Virus record (IMG/VR): IMGVR_UViG_3300008261_004038
Span: 1-28,152 of that record
Direction: 5' to 3' (one strand)
Length of the DNA: 28,152 bases
From: a virus
Below are positions 14,926 to 22,396 of this stretch, one piece after another. Positions within the stretch are counted from its first letter, which is position 1; every line of letters starts with the position of its first letter. The notes under the pieces were generated by a model that saw only the letters and a program-made list of their open reading frames with translations, ran no database searches and had not been told where the DNA came from. A program made the translations under genes and the position numbers.

Positions 14926-16032
14926 TTATTTATAACAAACACATACCATTCCCATTCTGCCAGCATCACCACATATTGATAGGCACCCACCAGCAATTTG
15001 CATGGCATAACCACCAGCACCAGGAATTAACATAGATGGAGTTACTGAACCAAAAGTACCATTAGCTGAACAATAATTACCACCGCAAGAAGTATTTCCA
15101 TTGAAACCAAATACACATTGAGAACTAGATTCAAATCCGTAAATAGGAGGATGTTTCATATAACCACACATGCAATAGATATTTAAGCATACTTCTGGGT
15201 ATGCTCCCCTAATACCATATACAGTTCCTCCCGTAGCACTTCCATATGGAAGTGCCGAAGAATGCTCAGCTTGATACATTGTATGTGGATTTGACATGAA
15301 TCCAGCACCACAAGTTAAGCATCCATTATAATTGAATGGTGTAGAATATTGTGAATTGCAAAAACTACTTCCAGTTCCACATAAGCAATAACCAAGATAA
15401 CCAGTATAACCTGGATCTGGAATGGGTGATGTCTGTCTATAATATGTTAATCTATCAGTACTTTGGGTACAGAGACTCCCAATTCCCCCAGAAGCACAAA
15501 AATTAGTTAGATTACAACCCTGAACAAATGATTGACAACCATTTTGATTCCCTGTTGTATTTTGTTGTGAATAACAGCAGTTAGCACATCCACCACAAAG
15601 AGTATAAGTCCAACCTGCACTAACAGGAATAATTACTGAAGCATATGCACCAGATCCACCAAATGGGGCACCACCACAGCATCCTGCTGCACCACTTTGT
15701 GATCCTGCACCCCAAATCTGGAATCTAGCACAAGTAACACCTGCAGGGACAGTCCAAGTACATGAAGAACCACACCTAAAATATCCAGAAGTATCACAAA
15801 CTTTGAATCCAGCAGTCCATCCAGTACCAGTTTGTATATAAGACCACAATTCTGGTCTTATCATTCTATCCGATATTATTGTTGTGGGAACAAATGCACT
15901 AATACAAGATTGATACGTAGAACACTGAGTATTTAATGTATCAATACAAGTCTGTAAATTTGCAGCACATGTCCTAACAGGTTGCACTTCAGATAAATTT
16001 AGTGAGTTATATGCTAAAACATCTATGGTCAT
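14926..16032 (-). CDS. Gly/Cys-rich adhesin-like virion protein B
   Basis: This 368-aa paralogue of the 13152-14240 product has about 33 cysteines. Shared landmarks are the central TWTVPAGVTCARFQIWGAG, a PFG.(S/T)GA(F/Y).SVIIPV stretch, VYGI(R/K)G, HPP(I/V)YGF, and the C-terminus GMVCVCYK. The N-terminal ~60 residues differ from paralogue A apart from spaced cysteines (C22, C29, C38, C44) in a predicted helix. It is probably a virion surface or fibre-tip protein. It starts six bases after the 90-aa gene and is probably co-transcribed from the promoter near 16680. Confidence 0.75.
   Translation of the reverse strand: MTIDVLAYNSLNLSEVQPVRTCAANLQTCIDTLNTQCSTYQSCISAFVPTTIISDRMIRPELWSYIQTGTGWTAGFKVCDTSGYFRCGSSCTWTVPAGVTCARFQIWGAGSQSGAAGCCGGAPFGGSGAYASVIIPVSAGWTYTLCGGCANCCYSQQNTTGNQNGCQSFVQGCNLTNFCASGGIGSLCTQSTDRLTYYRQTSPIPDPGYTGYLGYCLCGTGSSFCNSQYSTPFNYNGCLTCGAGFMSNPHTMYQAEHSSALPYGSATGGTVYGIRGAYPEVCLNIYCMCGYMKHPPIYGFESSSQCVFGFNGNTSCGGNYCSANGTFGSVTPSMLIPGAGGYAMQIAGGCLSICGDAGRMGMVCVCYK
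14927..14934 (-). promoter_or_regulatory. T4-type late promoter TATAAATA overlapping the stop of Cys-rich protein B
   Basis: An exact TATAAATA lies on the minus strand with 22 bases to the ATG of the 219-aa gene. The octamer supplies the last codons of the upstream gene (TAT AAA TAA, Tyr-Lys-stop), so promoter and coding end overlap. Confidence 0.72.
15703..15759. repeat. 57-bp exact repeat shared with 13884-13940 (copy 2)
   Basis: This is the partner of the copy in Cys-rich protein A. The flanking bases on both sides (15702 and 15760) already differ from copy 1. Confidence 0.93.
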
Positions 16033-16038
16033 CTTTTT

Positions 16039-16311
16039 TTATACCTTTGTTATTGAAGTTACATTCCCAGATGCATCATATGTTATGGTGACAGTATAAG
16101 AGGAAGAACCAAGTGTTTCCACATATGAAGTAATTTTGTTTTCAGAATCGTAACTGATGCTAGATAATCTTTTATCCCCATAAGTTACTGAAGTAACTCT
16201 ATTACTTCCGTCCAAAACCATATCAGAAGAACGAGTATAAGTTCTTGTGCTAAAATTATATGCTTCTTCATCCGGGTTTCTATATGGAATATTTCCAATA
16301 TATCTTGCCAT
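16039..16311 (-). CDS. small virion-type protein with YD-like repeats (90 aa)
   Basis: The N-terminal 30 residues (MARYIGNIPYRNPDEEAYNF) look like a virion docking segment. Residues 38-90 form three beta-hairpin-like units reminiscent of RHS/YD repeats: VTSVTYGDKR, SISYDSENKITSY, TITYDASGNVTSI. A good Shine-Dalgarno sequence (GAGGTAA) overlaps the stop of the upstream 105-aa gene, supporting the start and translational coupling. It is probably a small structural or tail-associated protein; its function is not recognised. Confidence 0.75.
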   Translation of the reverse strand: MARYIGNIPYRNPDEEAYNFSTRTYTRSSDMVLDGSNRVTSVTYGDKRLSSISYDSENKITSYVETLGSSSYTVTITYDASGNVTSITKV

Positions 16312-16325
16312 TTTAGGTTACCTCG

Positions 16326-16643
16326 TTATGCTGGTTGTTCTATTCCATATACGGAAACCGATAGGTTTGCCGTACTTGCATATACGACTACCAATTTTCC
16401 TGCCTGAAGAGAAACACCAGTTCTTTCAAGAACTCCTAATCCAGGAATGGTTGTGTCGTATTCGATCCATTCTGCAGATGTTGGAGATCCTGCTGCTGCT
16501 AGGGCAACACGAACTGTTGCAGCAGTAGTTGCCCTATTCACAATACTAATATTCGCAACAGTATGCGTACTTGCAGGAACTGTGTATATTGTAGTGTTAG
16601 TTGTTGCTGAAGGGGCAGATTGCCCTAAAATTCCTGATGGCAT
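16326..16643 (-). CDS. small beta-rich virion-type protein (105 aa)
   Basis: The sequence is rich in Thr, Ala and Val, alternates as expected for beta strands, and has almost no charge: TIYTVPASTHTVANISIVN, then VSLQAGKLVVVYAST. This is the composition of small phage head or tail decoration proteins with an Ig- or jelly-roll-like fold. It lies just downstream of an exact TATAAATA late promoter with 33 bases between. It is the first gene of the unit that continues through the 90-aa gene and Cys-rich protein B. The specific role is not recognised. Confidence 0.72.
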   Translation of the reverse strand: MPSGILGQSAPSATTNTTIYTVPASTHTVANISIVNRATTAATVRVALAAAGSPTSAEWIEYDTTIPGLGVLERTGVSLQAGKLVVVYASTANLSVSVYGIEQPA

Positions 16644-16676
16644 AATATCTCAGTAGTTATTTTTTTTACTTATTTT

Positions 16677-16684
16677 TATTTATA
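16677..16684 (-). promoter_or_regulatory. T4-type late promoter TATAAATA upstream of the 105-aa gene
   Basis: An exact octamer sits on the minus strand in the gap 16644-16688, 33 bases from the ATG of the 105-aa gene. It separates the large fibre genes from the small virion and Cys-rich genes. Confidence 0.72.
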
Positions 16685-16688
16685 ATCT

Positions 16689-18206
16689 TTATGATGCTCC
16701 CAAGAAATATGCAAAGATTCTTGCTCTGCCAATTTCGTCTCTAATATTTTGAGAATTCAATCCATCGACAAAATCAGCATTCAAGTTGGTAACTACAGTT
16801 GAAGAACCAACAGAAATTGGAGCAGTTCCTTGTGCAACATTGGATGCTAATCTTGTTGCAGTAAGAACACCAGATACCGCAACTCCATTATTAAATACAA
16901 CGTTTCCAGTAAATGTTGGGTGAATAGTCTGACTAAATGCGGTTCCATTGCCAAGAAGGATTGCGCCATTTGCAGGAAGACCAGTCAATCCAGTTCCACC
17001 TTTAGTGATTGGAACTGCTGCACTTAAATTACTTGGATCAAGATAATACGATGGAGACTGACCACCAAGTGTAGCAGCATCAACATCACCAGTTCCAGAT
17101 GGTTTAATGCTTACAGCACCATCTGCACCAATTGAGAATGTTGATGTCTTAAATTTAGCAATACCAAGAGTGGAGAACGTATCAGCAGTTTGAGCAACAC
17201 GATTTAAAGAAATATTAATATTTCCATAATAAGTGTTAACTCCAACACCACCAGGGGCAGAATCAAAACTAGTTGCAACAATACTTATTGGCTGAGTTGT
17301 TCCAATTCCAACACTCTTGATTACTTTCTGATATGCAGAGTTCCCTGCAAGGAAAGTATCTTGAGTTGCAGAACCAGAACCCAATCTTGAAGGAGAAACC
17401 GTTCCAGAAATAATATTTGCCGCATCAATATCTGATTTAGCAAGCAATGACCAGTTTGCTTCAAGAGCAGAAGAAGTATTTACAGTCTGGGAATACCTTA
17501 CATTCTGCCTTGTAATTGAAATTGTAGTTCCAATTCCAACGGAGGTGATTCCAACTGCATTTAAAGTTACACCATTAGTTGATTGAGTTGAATCTGATTG
17601 AGTTGTATGGAATGTAAATGAGTTTGTCGTTGCTGATCCAACATAATAGAAACTATTAGTATTAATGCCAGTTGGTGTGGAACCAGAAACTTTAATTGCA
17701 TCACCAGTAGCAAATCCGTGATTAACAAAAACAAAAGTATCTTTGTTTTCATTGATTGGATATCTAGTTATGCTATGTGTTCCAGTTCCGTTAGATGTCA
17801 GTGAAATTGCTGAGGAGAGTGCATATGTATTATGAAGTTCAACGGAAGATCCAGCACCAACTTTCTTAATATAGTAAGTGTTATTATTGGTTAATCCGCC
17901 AATAGTATTTCCTCCACCATTACTATAAACAATTGGGTCACCATTAGAAAATTCAGTTATGGAAGAAACAACAATTCTATTATTAAAGAAGTCAACACTT
18001 CCTCCAGTGTTTAAATCAGTAGGATCAAATGTCTTACCAATTCCAACTGTCATATTAGTTGAAATTGCTACTGCATTTCTATCGGTGATATAATCTGGGA
18101 GAACAACAGTTCCTGGGAACTTCTGATTATTTGTGAGTTTTAAGTATAGTCTTGTTTCTACGGTAGCAACATTTATCTGGAAGTCTGCTCCACCAGTTCT
18201 ACCCAC
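16689..18206 (-). CDS. tail-fibre-like protein, 505 aa; possibly the severed 3' part of the 1379-aa gene
   Basis: The frame opens at GTG, 8 bp inside the end of the 1379-aa gene, with no ATG nearby and no well-placed Shine-Dalgarno sequence. Its first residues (GGADFQINVATVETRLYLKLTNNQ) read like the interior of a fibre protein. Internal modules include DGDxVxY-type beta units (SNGDPIVYSNGGGNTIGGL, GFATGDAIKVSG) and a fibre-shaft signature GGTGLTGLPANGAILLGNGT. The end is TAPISVGSSTVVTNLNADFVDGL, with a short helix at the C-terminus. It is a structural fibre or baseplate-attached protein. Whether it is translated on its own or as part of an 1880-residue polypeptide depends on the junction near 18199-18206. 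Confidence 0.72.
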   Translation of the reverse strand: MGRTGGADFQINVATVETRLYLKLTNNQKFPGTVVLPDYITDRNAVAISTNMTVGIGKTFDPTDLNTGGSVDFFNNRIVVSSITEFSNGDPIVYSNGGGNTIGGLTNNNTYYIKKVGAGSSVELHNTYALSSAISLTSNGTGTHSITRYPINENKDTFVFVNHGFATGDAIKVSGSTPTGINTNSFYYVGSATTNSFTFHTTQSDSTQSTNGVTLNAVGITSVGIGTTISITRQNVRYSQTVNTSSALEANWSLLAKSDIDAANIISGTVSPSRLGSGSATQDTFLAGNSAYQKVIKSVGIGTTQPISIVATSFDSAPGGVGVNTYYGNINISLNRVAQTADTFSTLGIAKFKTSTFSIGADGAVSIKPSGTGDVDAATLGGQSPSYYLDPSNLSAAVPITKGGTGLTGLPANGAILLGNGTAFSQTIHPTFTGNVVFNNGVAVSGVLTATRLASNVAQGTAPISVGSSTVVTNLNADFVDGLNSQNIRDEIGRARIFAYFLGAS

Positions 18207-21200
18207 TTAAAGTCAGAGGAACACCCTTAACTAAACCTGTTGTTCCATAAGCAACAGATGTTGGAGTAGTGACAATACCAATAGCAGCACCAGCAGATAA
18301 TGTACTTGTTACAGTATCACCATTCAAGAAGTTGTAATTTCTTGTTGAATCATCAAGAATTAAGAACTCTTGTACTGTATCTTGTACTAATACATATGAA
18401 TTTTCTGGTTCAGCAACAGTGTCTCCTTGCTTAATGTTTCTTGCCGGGATGTAATTTACAAGAGATGTCTTTCCTCCAATTGTCGTAACTGTAATAAAGT
18501 TAACAACCTTTGGTGGGATGAGATCAGCATTAATTTGACCAGAAGAATTCAACTTAACAACTGCATTAGGAATTGCACTTGTACTTAAATTCTGATCAAT
18601 AAAATCTCCAAGTCTATTATTTAAGAAAGTTCTAACTGCAAGTTGTGTTGAAACTCTTCTGTTCAATGGACCACCGATTTCGGTCTCACCCAAATTAACA
18701 TCAGTTGAGAACTCTTCAATAATAATACCACCAGAAAGACTCAATCTAAGTGAATCTAACTGACCAATTGTTACCTTGTTATTGAAGATAATATTTCCTG
18801 TTCTATTATATGCAGTGATGAAATTACCAATTTTAAAGTCACCAAGTTCATTAGTTCCTGAAGAAAATACTCGTCCACCCTGTTCAAATACCTGTTCTGT
18901 GTTTGGTCTTGATTTTCCTCCATTCTGTGGAAGAGCATTATAGTCAGTACCAGAACCAGAGAATTCCCAAGTGTGTGATGAAGAGTTAATAATTGATGGT
19001 CTGTGGAAATGTAACTTATAAGTTTCTGGCAGATCACCGATGTCAGGAATAACATTTCCTGCAATAGTTGAATCTACTTTTGTAGTTACTGTATAATAAG
19101 TAGTAATTCCAGCAACAGCAGTAATTCCAATTGAAACTGGGGAAGTACTATGATCTTGTATTGGATACCCTGATGTTGTTGAGAATGCATTTCTTACTCC
19201 AGAAACTTCCTCATTTGAAACAATTAAAGTTCTTGTTGCTGGAATGTATGTAAGAGCAATACCTACTGCTACTCCTCCAGTAACAGTTTGGGTCACTTGT
19301 CTACCAGAGACGAATTTTAATGTAGAAGATGTTGATGCAAGACTTACACTTTGATATTGGTTGTGTGCATCAATAATCTCATAAGCAAAGAAATCTTGAT
19401 TATTTTTAATGAATGTATTAATCCCAACGAAAGTTGAACCTAAAGAAACAAGTCTGGTTAGACTATCATCTTCATATAATTTAAATGAACTACTGTCAAT
19501 GTAACTTACATAGTACTGGTTATTGCTTACCAATCCATCAATAACTTGTCTTGGAATGGAATTTTCATTTCCAACATAAATTATACTTTCACCATTTATA
19601 AATGGATGTGCTGGAATTGTAAATGTATCTGTTGTAGTATTTACAGAAGTTGCAACGTTAAATTGCTCCTCTGTAATAAGAGGTTTAAAGTTTGATGTGA
19701 CATCGTTATTATTATTATCAAAGAATTTTAAAACATAAAGATCTTGATCCGATCTTCCTAATCCAACAGTTTTTAGAGTTTGCAATCCACCAGCAATACC
19801 AGTTGCAGCAATACGACCTCTATCAAAATCAAATGAATTTGGAGAAAATCCAGTAGATCTAAGAGCATACAATCCAAAGTTAGTTGCGGAGTTTGTAATG
19901 GATAGATAACCACCTGACTGAGTTAAAGATCCATAACGGCAGAAAATTTGGAAGCAAGAAACAACCTGTGCATATCCATCATTAATAGTTCTCCAACCAA
20001 TACCACCAAAGGAAACCATTGTGAAGGCATTCGCAACCATTGATTTACCTTGTGTTGGAAGTGCTCCAACTGGTGGTTTTTCTACTTCTTCTGAAATAGC
20101 AGGAACATTATAATCTTGTACTTTAGAACCATCTACTAAAATTCCATTTCCACCTAAGAAAGATAAAATAGAACAGTTTTGTACATATGGGGATAATGTT
20201 GCTTTTGTTTTTCCTAGTCTTACAGTTCCTCCACTAGAATAAAAATGCTGAACTGTTGTGATTCCTGCCTTAATTGTAAATTCTACTGGAGATCTAACAG
20301 AAACAACGTCAAAATCAACTTGTCCACTTGCATTTGCTTCTGGGTAGAAGAAAGTAGTAATTCCAGAATCATAGGAGCAAGTAAATCCGAGTCCAGATAA
20401 TCTTGCAACTTGTCCTGGAATCAATCCATGCTCTTCTACTGTCGTAATTGTTGTAATACCAGTAGTATTATTATAAAATGCGTTTTTAACACTAACTAAA
20501 CTTCCAGCATACCCAACTCTACTTACTGATGAGTCAAATGGATCATCAAATGCTACTGCATAATCAAAAGTATGTTGTGGAACACCCTCTACGGAATAAT
20601 CTTTCATTACCAAGTTTGCTAGGTAGCAACCATTTCTTACTCTGAAAAGATCCTTTCCTGCGTTTAATGGTCTTATAGCTGTATTTCTTAGAGAATCCCC
20701 AACAATGGAAATTCCATCAGCAACAATAATTGGATTATCCTCAACATAATCTCCACCCTCAACAAATACTGTAACTGCATCTAAAACTTGAGGTTGTGGA
20801 TATGTTTTTGCTGGTGCAAATCCAACTCCACCTGTAATAACACCTGTAGTTATTCCAACAAATGATCCAATTGCCGACCAAACATTAGCACAAGAGAATA
20901 GATCATATTGAGTTCTATTAATTGATGCATCATATGGTACATTTAAATCATATACTTGACTATATGTTATTTGATATGTTGTTGGTACTGCAAGATTATT
21001 AATAATGTATCTTGAAATTGTTATAATATATTGGAAAGCAGCAACAGTTTCAGTAACTCTACTATCAAATGCTGCCTGAACTAGTTGATAATATGCAAGT
21101 GCTGCATCAACAGTGTTTGAATTTCCACCATATGCAAGGTCGTGAATAATACCATCTAAAACATATCCAATATAAAGTTTTGCATTATTTTCATTAAAAC

Positions 21201-22338
21201 CAGGATCTCCAACTATAGTTGGATATTGATTTTTAACATAACCAATTACTTCCCCTTTGATAAATTCTTTATTTGCTTTCAATAAATTTGATCCATCAAT
21301 AAATCTACTAGCAACATTATTTTTTAGTCTTCTTGATGCTAGCTCTAATCCTTTTCTAATTGTTGCTACTGGAAGAATTCTTCCATCATTATCATCATTT
21401 CCTTCATTTGCAGAAACACGAATTCTACTTTCTGCAGCAGAACCCCCTGCTCCAAATGAAATATTTCCAGCACCATCTGTTACTAGTGCTTGTCCTGGTT
21501 GACCATCAAGAATTGGATAATTTAATCCACTGATGATTGCTGATTCTAAAGTAGAAATTCCAGCAACATTAAGAGCACTTAAAATTCCAGTTTTTCCGGT
21601 AATTCCTTTAGTTACTACGAGATCTGAAGCAAATCCAACAAATCCAGATACGGTTAAACTTTGACCAATTCCTGCACTTCTGACAACATTTAATCCATCA
21701 TTTAATTGGGTAAATCCATCTGCTGTAAGAGTTCCACCAATTTCCGTGTTAGAACCAACATCAAGAGTGTATCCAATACCTACTGATCCACTGATTGTAG
21801 CATTTGATCCAATTCCTACAGATTTTCCAACAGTTAATGTGTATCCAATACCTACTGATCCACCGATTGTAGTATTTGATGCAATACCAACATCTGTAGA
21901 AACAAAAACACTATTTCCGATGGATACTTTTCCACCTACAGTTAGGTCAGATCCAATTCCAACCGTATCCGCAACTACTAAGTCAGAAGAAAAACCAACA
22001 AACCCATCAACAGTAAGACTATGCCCTACTCCTAAATTCTTTCCAATAGTTACATTTGAAGAAAGACCGACATTTCCTGTTACTGTTAACGTGTCTCCAA
22101 TTGTTACATAATTAGAAACTGCAAAATAACCAGAAATTGCAACAGAACCATTAATAGTTCCTCCAACTGAATTGGTGAAATCTGTTCGCAATAGTTCATA
22201 TCCACGTACTTGGGATCCGTCATGAACATGAACAGATTTGTTTGTTGTATTTACTGTTAACTCACCATTTGCCCCAGTAAATAATGTGTGTTCAGCATTT
22301 GATCCTCTTCTGAACTGTACTCTTTTAGTATTTGCCAT
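18199..22338 (-). CDS. large tail-fibre/tailspike-like protein with beta-solenoid and pectin-lyase-like regions (1379 aa)
   Basis: The N-terminus KRVQFRRGSNAEHTLFTGA...ELTVNTTNKSVHVHDG resembles the anchoring domain of Mtd-like fibre proteins. Residues about 60-250 are repeats of the type TVG..VGIGS..TI.GSVGIG, with an internal DNA repeat of period 72 bp (21767 and 21839), suggesting a beta-solenoid shaft. At about 300 the sequence becomes RIRVSANEGNDDNDGRILPVATIRKGLELA, and at about 520-600 it has VTVFVEGGDYVEDNPIIVADG, ISIVGD and VRNGCYLANLVMKD. These are typical of right-handed beta-helix (pectate-lyase fold, DUF1565-like) proteins of marine myoviruses. The C-terminal third has further beta modules and ends abruptly after PLTLSG. 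Catalytic glycan cleavage is possible but no active site was recognised. Confidence 0.82.
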   Translation of the reverse strand: MANTKRVQFRRGSNAEHTLFTGANGELTVNTTNKSVHVHDGSQVRGYELLRTDFTNSVGGTINGSVAISGYFAVSNYVTIGDTLTVTGNVGLSSNVTIGKNLGVGHSLTVDGFVGFSSDLVVADTVGIGSDLTVGGKVSIGNSVFVSTDVGIASNTTIGGSVGIGYTLTVGKSVGIGSNATISGSVGIGYTLDVGSNTEIGGTLTADGFTQLNDGLNVVRSAGIGQSLTVSGFVGFASDLVVTKGITGKTGILSALNVAGISTLESAIISGLNYPILDGQPGQALVTDGAGNISFGAGGSAAESRIRVSANEGNDDNDGRILPVATIRKGLELASRRLKNNVASRFIDGSNLLKANKEFIKGEVIGYVKNQYPTIVGDPGFNENNAKLYIGYVLDGIIHDLAYGGNSNTVDAALAYYQLVQAAFDSRVTETVAAFQYIITISRYIINNLAVPTTYQITYSQVYDLNVPYDASINRTQYDLFSCANVWSAIGSFVGITTGVITGGVGFAPAKTYPQPQVLDAVTVFVEGGDYVEDNPIIVADGISIVGDSLRNTAIRPLNAGKDLFRVRNGCYLANLVMKDYSVEGVPQHTFDYAVAFDDPFDSSVSRVGYAGSLVSVKNAFYNNTTGITTITTVEEHGLIPGQVARLSGLGFTCSYDSGITTFFYPEANASGQVDFDVVSVRSPVEFTIKAGITTVQHFYSSGGTVRLGKTKATLSPYVQNCSILSFLGGNGILVDGSKVQDYNVPAISEEVEKPPVGALPTQGKSMVANAFTMVSFGGIGWRTINDGYAQVVSCFQIFCRYGSLTQSGGYLSITNSATNFGLYALRSTGFSPNSFDFDRGRIAATGIAGGLQTLKTVGLGRSDQDLYVLKFFDNNNNDVTSNFKPLITEEQFNVATSVNTTTDTFTIPAHPFINGESIIYVGNENSIPRQVIDGLVSNNQYYVSYIDSSSFKLYEDDSLTRLVSLGSTFVGINTFIKNNQDFFAYEIIDAHNQYQSVSLASTSSTLKFVSGRQVTQTVTGGVAVGIALTYIPATRTLIVSNEEVSGVRNAFSTTSGYPIQDHSTSPVSIGITAVAGITTYYTVTTKVDSTIAGNVIPDIGDLPETYKLHFHRPSIINSSSHTWEFSGSGTDYNALPQNGGKSRPNTEQVFEQGGRVFSSGTNELGDFKIGNFITAYNRTGNIIFNNKVTIGQLDSLRLSLSGGIIIEEFSTDVNLGETEIGGPLNRRVSTQLAVRTFLNNRLGDFIDQNLSTSAIPNAVVKLNSSGQINADLIPPKVVNFITVTTIGGKTSLVNYIPARNIKQGDTVAEPENSYVLVQDTVQEFLILDDSTRNYNFLNGDTVTSTLSAGAAIGIVTTPTSVAYGTTGLVKGVPLTLSG
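21767..21910. repeat. 72-bp (24-aa) shaft repeat in the 1379-aa gene
   Basis: The segment beginning GTGTATCCAATACCTACTGA occurs at 21767 and again at 21839, a period of 72 bp. It encodes successive GSVGIGYTLTVG-type units of the predicted beta-solenoid shaft. More degenerate units extend on both sides. Confidence 0.8.
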
Positions 22339-22369
22339 TTATCAGCAGACATGGTATTTTCTATATTTT

Positions 22370-22377
22370 TATTTATC
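22370..22377 (-). promoter_or_regulatory. variant late promoter GATAAATA upstream of the 1379-aa gene
   Basis: GATAAATA differs from the T4 late octamer by one base and has 31 bases to the ATG. The identical variant at the same spacing range precedes the 100-aa gene (27235-27242), which supports it as a functional form. Confidence 0.6.
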
Positions 22378-22396
22378 ATTTATTTTAAATGAATAA

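Noticed and set aside
21746-22111. A 121-aa Pro/Thr-rich plus-strand frame with repeats
   Set aside because: It is the antisense shadow of the VGIG shaft repeats in the 1379-aa gene; no ribosome site or promoter was seen.
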